In this document: piece after piece, positions 26,237-35,867 of the stretch
How positions within the stretch are numbered: position 1 is the stretch's first letter
How the letters are laid out: every line of letters starts with the position of its first letter
Assembly: GCA_023379055.1 (NCBI GenBank)
Contig: JAMCSX010000017.1
Span: forward strand, 1-35,867
Direction: 5' to 3'
Source of the DNA: Candidatus Martarchaeota archaeon
Lineage (GTDB): Archaea > Micrarchaeota > Micrarchaeia > Micrarchaeales > CABMGC01
Length of the DNA stretch: 35,867 bases
The notes under the pieces: generated by a model
The model's database searches: none
Told to the model about the DNA's origin: nothing
Seen by the model: the letters and a program-made list of their open reading frames with translations, nothing else
Position numbers and translations under genes: made by a program

Positions 26237-28104
26237 TAAACGTGCATGATTCTGAATATTACCGGAAGATAGGCTTCAAGTGCGGACTCGAGATTCATCA
26301 GCGGCTCTCAACAAAGGGAAAGCTATTTTGCTCATGCTGCACAGACTCTGCTGGTGACAGCGTAATAGCAAAGATATCGCGCAGGCAGAGGGCTGTCGCA
26401 GGGGAACTTGGAGCAATAGACAGGTCAACCAGCTTTGAGAGCAGCAGAGGCAGGGAATTCGTGTATAACATATTCAAGCGCAGTTCATGCCTTGTAGAAA
26501 TAGACGAAGAACCACCGCACCACATAAACATGTCGGCAGTGGAATCCGCGCTTCGCCTTGCCTCAGGATTCGGCGCCAACGTGCCATACGAGATAGAACC
26601 CATGAGAAAGGAGGTTGTGGATGGAAGCGACCCAAGCGCATTTCAGAGAAGCATGATGGTGGGATACGATGGACGGATAGTTGTCAATGGTAAGCAGATA
26701 CCGATTACATCAATATTCCTGGAAGAGGAGTCAAGCGGGATAGAGTCCGCTTCTGAAGGCTCGGTTGTATACAATGTAGACAGGCTGGGCATACCGCTCA
26801 TCGAGATAGATACTGATCCGTCAATCGCAACCCCAAGCGAGGCAAAGAACGTCGCACTTGAAATCGGGAGGATAATAAGGCTTACCGGGAAGCGTGAGGG
26901 AGATGCAGTATCCTCAGAGGTGCAGCGCGGGATAGGAACCATAAGGCAGGACGTCAATGTGTCAATAGCCGGAGGGACAAGAGTCGAGATCAAGGGCCTC
27001 CAGGAGATAGATACTGTTGACAGGATAATAGAGAATGAAGTTGAAAGGCAGCTTAAGCTCATCGCAATCAAGAAGGAGCTGCTTTCAAACGGCGCGGAGG
27101 TATGCAAACCCAAAGACCTCACAAAGGCGCTTCGGCGCACGGAGGCCAAAATAGTAAAGGATGCATTATCAAAAGGGGGCATTGTGGCAGGCGCAAGGCT
27201 TGCCAAATTTTCAGGATATCTTGGAATGAATATAAATCCGGAGAGGAGGCTAGGCAGTGAATTAAGCGATTATGCCAAGATGGGAGGAGTAGGGGGAATG
27301 ATGCACAGCGACGAGGATCTATCAGGGTATGGCATGGGCAAGGAGGATATTGAAAGGATATGGCATGAGCTGGATATGGAAAACGGGGATGCATTCATAC
27401 TCATAGCTGCTGAAAAGGGAGTGTGCAAGAAGGCAATGGAATTTGCACTTGGAAGGGCGTCTATGGCTTTGTCAGAGGTACCTCCGGAGACCAGGGCTGT
27501 AGCTGATTCGAAGAAGGGGACTACGCGCTTCATGAGGCCGCTTCCTGGAGGGTCAAGGATGTATCCTGAAACTGATACGGAGCCAGTAACTGTTGACAGG
27601 GAATTCTACAACAGGATAAAGGAATCAACGGTATATATGGATGAGAGGGCAGCAACAATAAGAAAGGGGCTGCCAAATGCCCAGCTGGCAGACCAATTAG
27701 TGGCCTCCCAGAGGCTTCAACTGTACGAGTATATAACCTCCAAGGTAAAAGGAATAAACATGGCGGTGGCAGTCATCCTCCTTGAGAAAGTCAAGGAGAT
27801 AGAGCGATCAGGAATCACAGTAAACACAGACCCCCAGATAATGCTGGAGATATTTAGGATATACAAGGAGGGCAGAATAACCAAGGCCGGAATAGGGGAG
27901 ATAATAAGAGAGCTTCCGAAAGGCGTAAAAGATATTGGTGTTATAATAAATAAGAAGTCCCTTTCGAGAATATCCGGCGATCAGCTGAAGAGAATAATAA
28001 CCAATACTGGGGGAAAAAGCAGGGAAGATGTGATGCGTGAAATAATGTCAAAATACCGACTGATCGTAGATGGCGACGAATTAAAGAGGATACTGGGTTT
28101 TTAG
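26233..28104 (+). CDS. gatE: Glu-tRNA(Gln) amidotransferase subunit E
   Basis: KCGLEIHQRLSTKGKLFCSCCTD, TRFMRPLPGGSRMYPETDTEPV, C-terminal helical domain. Confidence 0.95.
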   Translation: MINVHDSEYYRKIGFKCGLEIHQRLSTKGKLFCSCCTDSAGDSVIAKISRRQRAVAGELGAIDRSTSFESSRGREFVYNIFKRSSCLVEIDEEPPHHINMSAVESALRLASGFGANVPYEIEPMRKEVVDGSDPSAFQRSMMVGYDGRIVVNGKQIPITSIFLEEESSGIESASEGSVVYNVDRLGIPLIEIDTDPSIATPSEAKNVALEIGRIIRLTGKREGDAVSSEVQRGIGTIRQDVNVSIAGGTRVEIKGLQEIDTVDRIIENEVERQLKLIAIKKELLSNGAEVCKPKDLTKALRRTEAKIVKDALSKGGIVAGARLAKFSGYLGMNINPERRLGSELSDYAKMGGVGGMMHSDEDLSGYGMGKEDIERIWHELDMENGDAFILIAAEKGVCKKAMEFALGRASMALSEVPPETRAVADSKKGTTRFMRPLPGGSRMYPETDTEPVTVDREFYNRIKESTVYMDERAATIRKGLPNAQLADQLVASQRLQLYEYITSKVKGINMAVAVILLEKVKEIERSGITVNTDPQIMLEIFRIYKEGRITKAGIGEIIRELPKGVKDIGVIINKKSLSRISGDQLKRIITNTGGKSREDVMREIMSKYRLIVDGDELKRILGF

Positions 28105-28791
28105 ATGAAATATGAAATAATAGGTCACAACATGCAGCTGCTCAAGGTCACGCTTGCACCTGGCGAGAGAATATTCGGCGACTCAGGCACCCTGGTAAGC
28201 AAGAATGGCAGCATAATAATGACCCCGAGGATTGTCGGGGGGATTGGCGGGCTGTTTGCAAGGAAGATAACAGGGGCAACAGGCATGCTCACTGAGTTCA
28301 AATCCACCGGATCCGAAGGGCACGTATCACTTGCGGGCGTATATCCAGGAAAGGTACTCGAAATCGACCTTGACGACAATCAGGTCTTCATAGCAGAGCA
28401 GAAGGCATACCTGGCATCTGAGGATACAATAAAATTCACATTCCAGATGATGAGCCTGGGCGCAATGTGGTTCGGAAAGTCCGGCATAACGATGCAGAGG
28501 TTCGTCGGCCCGGGAAAGGTGTTCCTGCACATAACAGGAGACATAATAGAGCACGAAGTGACCAATGCAAATCCGATAGAGATAGACCCCGGCCATGTGG
28601 CTGGATTCGACGGAGGGCTGCAATACAAGATAACATTCGTGGACAACATAAAGACCGCGATGTTTGGCGGGGTAGGGCTGTTCCTTGTGACATTCAGCGG
28701 GAACGGCAGGGTAGTAACGCACAGCATATCAAGGACAAAATTTGCAGCGCAGATCTACATTGACGGGAAGTCGCAGCAGAAGAACAAGTGA
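28105..28791 (+). CDS. AIM24/TIGR00266 family protein
   Basis: GERIFGDSGTLVSKNGSIIMTPRI...VDPGHVAGFD-type region (IEIDPGHVAGFDGGLQYKITF). Confidence 0.85.
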   Translation: MKYEIIGHNMQLLKVTLAPGERIFGDSGTLVSKNGSIIMTPRIVGGIGGLFARKITGATGMLTEFKSTGSEGHVSLAGVYPGKVLEIDLDDNQVFIAEQKAYLASEDTIKFTFQMMSLGAMWFGKSGITMQRFVGPGKVFLHITGDIIEHEVTNANPIEIDPGHVAGFDGGLQYKITFVDNIKTAMFGGVGLFLVTFSGNGRVVTHSISRTKFAAQIYIDGKSQQKNK

Positions 28792-28797
28792 ATTCAC

Positions 28798-29307
28798 ATG
28801 TCAAAGGTAGTTTACAGGTCGAAAATGTTTGAGGTGGAAAAGCACAGAGTAAGGATGCGAGACCATCCGTTCACCTTCCACGTGGTAAAAGGGCCTGACA
28901 CAGTAAGCGTGGTAGCATTGCTGCGCGATAACAGGATAATACTGGAGCGCCAGTACAGATATCCCATAAGAAGATATATCTACGAGATACCTGCCGGCCA
29001 CATAGATGCTGGTGAAACCCAGAAGCATGCGGCAGCCAGAGAACTTGAAGAGGAGACAGGATACGCCGCGGGATCGCTGGACGTTCTGTTTAAGTCCTAT
29101 CCCAGCCCCGGCATCAAGACTGAACTCTCAACGGCATATCTGGCGCGCGGACTGAAAAAAACAAGGTTAGATCGCGATCCTGACGAACTAATGACGCTAA
29201 GATATGTGGGCTTGAAGGAGGCGATGGCCATGATAAGAAAAAACAAGATAATAGACCAAAAGACAATTGCCGCGCTTCTTTTCTATTCAAACTTTATAAA
29301 GAGATAG
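28798..29307 (+). CDS. NUDIX hydrolase (ADP-ribose pyrophosphatase-like)
   Basis: Nudix box: GHIDAGETQKHAAARELEEETGYAAG. Confidence 0.93.
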   Translation: MSKVVYRSKMFEVEKHRVRMRDHPFTFHVVKGPDTVSVVALLRDNRIILERQYRYPIRRYIYEIPAGHIDAGETQKHAAARELEEETGYAAGSLDVLFKSYPSPGIKTELSTAYLARGLKKTRLDRDPDELMTLRYVGLKEAMAMIRKNKIIDQKTIAALLFYSNFIKR

Positions 29308-29989
29308 CATTCCTTTTTCTGCTGTCATAATGATTCAACTGCTTTCTAAGGCTCTTGTAATTAGGACATAGCTGTGAAACCACCTTCCAAAAACTTTCGG
29401 AATGATTCATCTCAATCAGATGTGCAACTTCATGCGATATGACGTAATCCTGAAGGTCGTCCGGCAGCATGGATATGCAGTAGTTTATCGTTATGGATCC
29501 GCCGCTTCTGCATGCACCCCACTTCCTGTATCTCCTTATCTTTACCGAACTGGGCCTCCTGCCTATGGCCTCCGCTTTTCTGCATGCCATTTCTCCGGAG
29601 ATCCTCTCGGACCTTGATCTTATCATCCTGTCTATGTGCCTGTTTGCGGCATCCGGGCTGTTTGCATATACCGTTATTGCAGATCCAGACATGTCAGATC
29701 TGGGCCTTGCACTGGAGAACACGTAATTTATGGCATACCTCTTCGAGTTTAGAAAAATGGAATTCGAATCGAATAGCCTGATGGAGTTCTTTATTTCAGC
29801 ATAATGCTTGGCTATCCAATGCTTATGCGTCTCAAGCGCTTCTTGCATCAGTCTCCTGTTTCTTGCAACCACCACAAGCCGGCTGTCCCTGAATTTGATG
29901 TAGGTATTCCTTAGCCCGTGTTTCTGCACAAAATCAAGCTGTACCAGTTCGCCATTCACCTGTACAGTATCCGCCTGGCTGCCAAACAT
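29294..29989 (-). CDS. YgjP/DUF45-type metallopeptidase
   Basis: YVISHEVAHLIEMNHSESFWKVVSQLCPNYKSLRKQLN (HExxH...H). Confidence 0.9.
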   Translation of the reverse strand: MFGSQADTVQVNGELVQLDFVQKHGLRNTYIKFRDSRLVVVARNRRLMQEALETHKHWIAKHYAEIKNSIRLFDSNSIFLNSKRYAINYVFSSARPRSDMSGSAITVYANSPDAANRHIDRMIRSRSERISGEMACRKAEAIGRRPSSVKIRRYRKWGACRSGGSITINYCISMLPDDLQDYVISHEVAHLIEMNHSESFWKVVSQLCPNYKSLRKQLNHYDSRKRNAISL

Positions 29990-31747
29990 CTATATCTTGC
30001 CCCGCTTCTTACTGCTTATTTTGGAGAGCCTGTCAAGGAGGTCCATATCCTCATCGTTGAGCATTGCATTATACTTGTACTTAAGTGCACGTATCTGGTC
30101 ATCGCTTATGAATGTATAGAGCGTATCATTATCTCGTATCTGCCTGCCGAACGTTATGTCATCCATTGACATCGCCACGTCCTCGCCCCTCTTCGCCTCC
30201 TGCTTGTTTATTCCATTGTCCTGTATCTCCTTTACCTTTCCAAGTATCTCTCCGAGTTCATTCATCAGCAGGTATCCTGGCTTAATCCTTCCTGCAGAGA
30301 CCCCGACGCCGAATACCGCAGGATGCGACATTCTGAAGCAGTGATTCGGCAGCACCTTAATCATCCCTGGGAAGGTAAGCAACTTCTCAAGCCCCTCCCT
30401 CTCCATGTTCACTTCGTTTTCAGCCCAGGCCTTGAAATCGTCTATCAGTTTGTATATTATATTTGAGCTTATTACAGATATCCCAGTAGCGCCGCTCTCT
30501 GCAAGTGCATCATCCTCGATCCCAACGTTGAATGCGAGTATCACGGCATTTTTTGGGTCTGTTGATCTCATAGAAAACGCATCTAAGACGTCTCTCTTCG
30601 TAACCCTGCCAAGCCCCTTCTTGCTTATTCCTACATTTATTGACTTGAGGAGCCGTGACAAGGCTTCTATGCTCCCTATTGTGTCAGCCTTCAGTATTAT
30701 CCCTGCCTTGTCCGAAGAGAATACCTCTGCAAGCTCGGAGGATATGTCTTGTTCATATCCTGGCTTGTTTGTCGATATAACCAGGGATCCCGGAAGTGCG
30801 TCATCCATTCCACTGCCGCTTATCTTTATTCCAGACGCCGCGCTGACGAAGTCTATGTAATAGAATTTGCTTGCAGACTCGCGCAGCTCCTGCAGGGGCT
30901 TTGGTTTGAGGAGAGCGCGTATCTTTGCGGTTCCTATTCCCGTCGATGTTGCAAACGCTATTATGTCGTTTACCCTAAGAGTGCCGTTATATAGTATCAC
31001 ATCAAGCGTTATGCCTAGCCCTTTCTCATCTTTTTTCTCTATTATGCCCCCGACTCCTGGCTCGCCAGGATCAATGTCAAGCCTCTTCTCAAGGAATCTC
31101 TGTGATAGGCCTGCGGCGTACATCAGCAGTTCTGCAATGCCCTCCCCGGTCTTTGCACTTAGCGGTATTATGGACAGCTCCTTCTTTACGTCAGTAACCC
31201 TGTCAAACCTCTCGCTTGCGAAACCCAGTTCGCTGAGTTTTCCCACGAGTTCATAGATCTTTGATTCAAGCTGTTCCTTTGCCGCTTCGCTCTGCCCGGA
31301 GAGGGATTCTGCGAAAGAATGCGTTTGGGCAGGTTTCCATCCGGTAATGAGGTCTATCTTGTTTGCAGCCACTATGAACGGGGTCTTGTACTCTTTAAGT
31401 ATATCTATTGACTCGTATGTCTGCTGCTCAAAGCTTTTTGTAATGTCGACCACAAGTATTGCGAGGTCGGATACTGAGCCCCCCCTTTTCCTTAGGTTTG
31501 TAAACGCCTCGTGCCCTGGCGTATCTATGAAAAGCAGCCCGGGAATGGTTATCCCTGCGCTCATCTTCTTGAGCAGAGAGCCACATATCTTCGTTATAAC
31601 ATCCAAGGGCACCTCGCTTGCGCCTATATGCTGCGTTATCCCTCCGGCCTCCCTGCTTGTTATGACGGTGTTCCTTATGCGGTCAAGCAGGCTAGTTTTA
31701 CCATGGTCTACATGCCCCATCACAGTTATTATTGGCTGCCTTATCGT
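29990..31747 (-). CDS. infB: translation initiation factor aIF5B/IF-2
   Basis: VMGHVDHGKTSLLDRIR, FIDTPGHEAFTNLRKRG, AANKIDL. Coding sequence extends upstream of the listed start (TIRQPIITV); probable start ACG at 31747-31745. Confidence 0.92.
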   Translation of the reverse strand, partial: TIRQPIITVMGHVDHGKTSLLDRIRNTVITSREAGGITQHIGASEVPLDVITKICGSLLKKMSAGITIPGLLFIDTPGHEAFTNLRKRGGSVSDLAILVVDITKSFEQQTYESIDILKEYKTPFIVAANKIDLITGWKPAQTHSFAESLSGQSEAAKEQLESKIYELVGKLSELGFASERFDRVTDVKKELSIIPLSAKTGEGIAELLMYAAGLSQRFLEKRLDIDPGEPGVGGIIEKKDEKGLGITLDVILYNGTLRVNDIIAFATSTGIGTAKIRALLKPKPLQELRESASKFYYIDFVSAASGIKISGSGMDDALPGSLVISTNKPGYEQDISSELAEVFSSDKAGIILKADTIGSIEALSRLLKSINVGISKKGLGRVTKRDVLDAFSMRSTDPKNAVILAFNVGIEDDALAESGATGISVISSNIIYKLIDDFKAWAENEVNMEREGLEKLLTFPGMIKVLPNHCFRMSHPAVFGVGVSAGRIKPGYLLMNELGEILGKVKEIQDNGINKQEAKRGEDVAMSMDDITFGRQIRDNDTLYTFISDDQIRALKYKYNAMLNDEDMDLLDRLSKISSKKRGKI

Positions 31748-31840
31748 GCAATCACCGCATTGGATATAAACCTTATCGGATATATACTACACAACATATT
31801 AACAAATATGTAGGTCTGTTAACTGCGCAAGGCGAGATAA

Positions 31841-32851
31841 ATGGATGGCGATATTGTAGAAAAGATAACAGATGTTGCACTCAAGTGCACGAATGTCGAT
31901 TTAATTGACGATGTTAAAATAGGGCAGGGGGACTGGGAAAACGAACTGCTATTCTTCATAAAGCCCGAGGTATTCCTGCTGAAGGACAGGCAGCAGATTA
32001 AGAATACCGTCTCGCTGTTACTTGAGACTCTCAGCAAATTCAATGCAAAAATAGAAGGCACATGCGCCGTAAACGGCACTGTCCTTGACAAACACAGGAT
32101 AATGAGCAGCCATTACGGCTTCATAAACGTGATGTCAAATTCCGCCTCAAAGACTGCCGACGAGCAGAGCAGGAAGAGGATAGGGGAGGTGTTCAACATC
32201 ATACCGAGCCAGTTTGAGATACTGGGCGGGCACGAATATCTGAACAGATACAAGGATGTGAATGGCGACGAACTAGACAGACTGTGGTTCGCAGAGAAAT
32301 CGGTGAAGATAAGAAGTGGATTTTACGTAAGGCTGATAAAAAAAGACGGGAATAACATAGTGCTTGTGAATGGATTCCATCCAAAGCAGCTCTCATATTT
32401 TACCGACCCCAAGCACACCATAGTGCTCATGCTGCTGCATTCGAATACCAGATGGCCTGAACTAAAGAACAGCATGGTTGGCGCAACGTTCCCTGAGAAA
32501 GCTGCGCCTGAATCCATGAGGGGAATCCTTTATGCCAGGGCAAGGGAATTTGGATTCGAGGAAGTGACCATAGCAAACAACTGCGTGCACCTTTCGGCAG
32601 GCCCGTTCGAGGCCATGTCGGAGATCGTTAATTTTTTTAGCAAACTTGCGGGCGTGGATATACGCGAGTCGCATCCAAATGCATTGAAGAAAATGCTGGA
32701 ACAGGGGGTAAGCTATGACAATGGCGTATCCGCGTTGAATAATCCAACGTTTGAGTATAATGGCAAGCAGACTGACTTATTCTCCGCAACAGAGGAGATG
32801 GATACGGACAAGGCCATAACGGTATTCAGGGAAAGGATACTGAAGGCATAG
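31841..32851 (+). CDS. enlarged nucleoside diphosphate kinase-like protein
   Basis: N-terminal LLFFIKPEVFLLKD and C-terminal NSMVGATFPEKAAPESMRGILY...NNCVHLSAGPFEAMSEIVNFF resemble NDPK (MIKPD...; MIGATNP..A.PGTIRG...NIIHGSDS), separated by a long insertion. Confidence 0.6.
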   Translation: MDGDIVEKITDVALKCTNVDLIDDVKIGQGDWENELLFFIKPEVFLLKDRQQIKNTVSLLLETLSKFNAKIEGTCAVNGTVLDKHRIMSSHYGFINVMSNSASKTADEQSRKRIGEVFNIIPSQFEILGGHEYLNRYKDVNGDELDRLWFAEKSVKIRSGFYVRLIKKDGNNIVLVNGFHPKQLSYFTDPKHTIVLMLLHSNTRWPELKNSMVGATFPEKAAPESMRGILYARAREFGFEEVTIANNCVHLSAGPFEAMSEIVNFFSKLAGVDIRESHPNALKKMLEQGVSYDNGVSALNNPTFEYNGKQTDLFSATEEMDTDKAITVFRERILKA

Positions 32852-32858
32852 CATAGCT

Positions 32859-33170
32859 TCAGATATTCATCGACATCCTTGCTTCATCGCTTATCATCTC
32901 CGGGCTCCATGCAGGATCCCATACAAGGTCTATGTCTACATCCCCTATGCCCTCCAGGTGCTCGAGCCTTAGCTGCACGTCTGCCAGTATGACGCTTGTA
33001 ACCGGGCACATTGGGCTTGTCATGGTAAGCTTGACCTTCACATTGCCATTCTCATCCACATTTATTCCCTGGATCAGTCCAAGGTCGACTATATTCAGCC
33101 CTATCTCCGGATCTGCGCATCCTTTAAGCGCATTTACTATACGTTCCATCGCGATCTTTACCATATTCAA
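32859..33170 (-). CDS. MIP18 family (DUF59/SufT/PaaD-like) Fe-S assembly protein
   Basis: DPEIGLNIVDLGLIQGINVDENGNVKVKLTMTSPMCPVTSVI...VWDPAWSPEMISDEAR. Confidence 0.92.
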   Translation of the reverse strand: MNMVKIAMERIVNALKGCADPEIGLNIVDLGLIQGINVDENGNVKVKLTMTSPMCPVTSVILADVQLRLEHLEGIGDVDIDLVWDPAWSPEMISDEARMSMNI

Positions 33171-33215
33171 TATACCCCCTCCAAAGTTTATAAAAGATGC
33201 ACAACCAGGCTTGTG

Positions 33216-35867
33216 CTATTTGTTCTTGCAGAATGGCGATGTTATCCAGAGGCAACCGCTTGCCCCAGTCGGGCATATGTTAGTGCCAAGGTCTGTTATT
33301 GCACTTGAGCTTGATCCGGATGTGCCTGAACAGAACAATCCGTACGACTTCGAATTTGTGAACACGTTCTTTCCGAGGGTGAGCGTTGTCGCATTTACCA
33401 GCACTATTCCGGACTGCGTATCATTAAAGTTATTATCAAGAAGATTTACATTAGAGCTGGAGTTTAGGTATACGCCTATGGTTACGTTGCTGAAGGAGTC
33501 GCCGTTAATCGCACCGTTGTCGTATCCGTAAAGGTCTGCGCCCTTAAGCACATTTATCAGGGTATCGTTGTTCACGTTGGAGTTTGAAGCATTTTTGATG
33601 GTAATGCCGACATTGGACTTGAATATGGTATCATTTACTAGGGATATGCCAGATGATGATCCATGAGAGGTGTCAAAGACCAGGGGGTTGGAGAAGCCGA
33701 TAAGTACGCAGTTCTCGATCGTGATTCCGCCATTGCCATTTAGGTATGCAAATGATCCGCCCGTTGTTGAGAGTATTGTGTGCCCCTCGCAGTTTATTGT
33801 AGTTCCAGAGACTGAGATTGAGCTGTTGGATGTGATCGCACTGAAGCAGTATGTCCCTGAGGTTATCATGTCCTGGCTAAGGCGGATATACGTGGGTCCC
33901 TCAAGTGCCTGGCATTGCTGCAGCTGCTGTATTAGGGGAGACTCTACAAGCCAATGGCAGTTGAATTTACTATTGCCAGAATTTATCGATACGGGTTGTG
34001 CAGTAACGCCGCCGGAGTTCTGGCTGCAGTAGTAATCATATGATGTTGAGCCAGATGCGATATTGTTTGATATCATGTTATTTCTTGAATCGCTTATGTA
34101 ATACCCATACGCTGACAGATTGGCTGCGTTGTTCTCTACGCTGTTATTAAACGACCCTTGAAGTATGATCCCCTTGCCTGCTGATCCGTAGCTTATACGG
34201 TTATTATCCACTGTACTTTCATTGCTATAATTAAGCATTATTGCGCCTGCAGAGAATCGGGTTATGTTGTTCTCCAGTATGTCCGAATTGCTACTGTTTG
34301 TTAGACTTAACCCGTATTGTACGTTGCTTATTCCTGTATTCTGCACAGATATGTGTCCTGCGTTGACGGCATGCACTCCCTCAAGGAATCCGTTTATCTT
34401 GCATCCGTTTATTGCCACGTTTGTCCTGTTACTGACATCAAATGCATAGCCGGACGTGCTTCCGGGCCCGGTTACAAGATGCCCTGCGCAACTGAGGTCC
34501 ACGCCGCTTGCTTTTATCTTAAAGCATGTACCCGTATCCGAAAACACGTTGTTCTCAAGCTGATATTCCCCAGGTATTGTTATAGTGGTACATGCTGTTA
34601 TCGGATACGCAGCAAGTCCCGGCAGGTATTTTATGGGGCATGATGGTGCCCAATTGCAATCAGTGCTCCTGCACGCGCTCTGCGATAAACCAAGAAGAGT
34701 CGAGTTGTATGTGTCGGTGGAGCAGAAAAAGTCTATTTTGGAGTTCGACACTGCCGTACCTTCCTTGAAGAAGACGTCAGTTGAATTGTCCATGTACACC
34801 CCATAGGTGTTGTTCGCAGCTGTGAATTCCGATACTGTGGTGTATGTTGTGCCGTTTACATAATATCCGTAGGTATTTTTGTCGGATGTCACGCCGGCCA
34901 GGCTACCGCCGGTTGAATTAACAATAAACACACCATAGCTCCCGCCGTTTGCACCGACATTATGCAGCTTAAACGTAATTATGTTGTCAAGGTAGATCCC
35001 GTATGTATTATTCTCGAAGTTGCAGTTGCCTACAGTCACGTTGAACTGGCCTACTGACTTAACCCCGTAGTGGGCATTTGATATTGCATGCCCATTGCAA
35101 TTAAGGTATACGTTAGACGCATTCACTAATATACATGGGGCTGTCTTCCCCTCTTCAAGCGTAAGGTTAAGGTAGTTATTCATGTCAAGGTTGGAAGAAA
35201 GCGAGTATGTTCCGGGGTGGTTTATACTGCCGCATTCATTCATGCTATACGGGAGGGTGATGCTGCTTATGTCAGACTGTATATTTGTCTGCGAGCAGTA
35301 TGCAAAGTTGCATCCTATGTTGGTATAGCAGGTCGTATTGCTGAATTCGTTGGAGAACTTGAAGCTGGAGTTTGCAAGGCATGAGATGTCAGCAGTTGGA
35401 TTTCCTATAAGCGTGCTGTTTGACACCCTGTTTCCCGCCGAATTGGATATGTTTAATCCCGAGTAGAAATTATACTCAGAAGTGACAAAATCAAGCGTGT
35501 TGTCCTTTCCATATGCAACTACCATGCCTCCCGACTGTGACTCAGCCCCATGTATATTGTCCCGATACATAAGGATATTGCTTGAACTGTTCAGGTATAT
35601 TCCAGACATTGTTGCGTTATTTACGGTTATTCCTGATACTTCCCCGACATTGTCATTCTGCAGATACACTCCATACGAGAACTTTGATATCACAAGATTG
35701 CTCACAATAATGTTTGACACAGAATCTGCAGATACCGCATACGAATACGGTTGGCGGGACGCGAAAGGCCCGCTCCCGGTGATCGTATGGCCTGAACCTT
35801 CTATATTGACATTGTTGGCAGTTATCTTGATGCAACTGCCGTTTATCACTGACGTGCTGATATCACC
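33216..35867 (-). CDS. secreted/surface parallel beta-helix (NosD/CASH-like) repeat protein, partial (start beyond window)
   Basis: Repeated GVYLxNSSxN-type beta-helix coils; four related Cys-flanked modules; frame is open to the window end (GDISTSV upstream of 35849). Confidence 0.85.
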   Translation of the reverse strand, partial: GDISTSVINGSCIKITANNVNIEGSGHTITGSGPFASRQPYSYAVSADSVSNIIVSNLVISKFSYGVYLQNDNVGEVSGITVNNATMSGIYLNSSSNILMYRDNIHGAESQSGGMVVAYGKDNTLDFVTSEYNFYSGLNISNSAGNRVSNSTLIGNPTADISCLANSSFKFSNEFSNTTCYTNIGCNFAYCSQTNIQSDISSITLPYSMNECGSINHPGTYSLSSNLDMNNYLNLTLEEGKTAPCILVNASNVYLNCNGHAISNAHYGVKSVGQFNVTVGNCNFENNTYGIYLDNIITFKLHNVGANGGSYGVFIVNSTGGSLAGVTSDKNTYGYYVNGTTYTTVSEFTAANNTYGVYMDNSTDVFFKEGTAVSNSKIDFFCSTDTYNSTLLGLSQSACRSTDCNWAPSCPIKYLPGLAAYPITACTTITIPGEYQLENNVFSDTGTCFKIKASGVDLSCAGHLVTGPGSTSGYAFDVSNRTNVAINGCKINGFLEGVHAVNAGHISVQNTGISNVQYGLSLTNSSNSDILENNITRFSAGAIMLNYSNESTVDNNRISYGSAGKGIILQGSFNNSVENNAANLSAYGYYISDSRNNMISNNIASGSTSYDYYCSQNSGGVTAQPVSINSGNSKFNCHWLVESPLIQQLQQCQALEGPTYIRLSQDMITSGTYCFSAITSNSSISVSGTTINCEGHTILSTTGGSFAYLNGNGGITIENCVLIGFSNPLVFDTSHGSSSGISLVNDTIFKSNVGITIKNASNSNVNNDTLINVLKGADLYGYDNGAINGDSFSNVTIGVYLNSSSNVNLLDNNFNDTQSGIVLVNATTLTLGKNVFTNSKSYGLFCSGTSGSSSSAITDLGTNICPTGASGCLWITSPFCKNK

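Noticed and set aside
1-35867. CRISPR array, rRNA genes, prophage or defence island
   Set aside because: No regularly spaced repeats, rRNA-like sequence, cas, restriction-modification or phage structural genes seen on reading.

Overview
This 35.9 kb window is a gene-dense archaeal chromosomal segment. Gene content (archaeal histone, aRF1, aIF6, aIF5B, GatD/GatE, RpoL, S8e/S19e/L31e/L39e, prefoldin alpha, FtsY, SecD/SecF, NMD3-like, PDCD5, KEOPS Cgi121-like) plus compact overlapping genes suggests a small-genome, DPANN/Micrarchaeota-like archaeon; that lineage is an inference. It also carries an sdh/frd-fumarase(aspartase) block, a PiT/DUF47 phosphate pair, ornithine carbamoyltransferase, UMP kinase, one tRNA-Leu(TAG), two glycosyltransferases, an AIM24 protein, a NUDIX hydrolase, a DUF45 peptidase, a MIP18-family protein and the end of a large modular beta-helix surface protein. 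The most interesting non-routine signals are: (1) two dispersed copies (about 60-127 and 24770-24836) of an IS200/IS605 TnpB right-end/omegaRNA-like element with near-identical flanks and a covarying hairpin, one ending 6 nt before an XPF-type nuclease start codon; (2) an NMD3-like gene split by an apparent +1 frameshift at UGC-UGA-C; (3) a DUF99-M20 peptidase fusion whose linker shares a 25/27-nt in-frame match with the nearby S19e gene; (4) an NDPK-like protein more than twice normal size; (5) aIF5B with no ATG/GTG/TTG start before its P-loop strand (possible ACG start); (6) an SdhB with an N-terminal two-TM anchor; (7) Cys-capped beta-helix modules; (8) two intergenic segments that fold into candidate structured RNAs. 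All calls come from reading the sequence and ORF track; no searches or folding programs were run.
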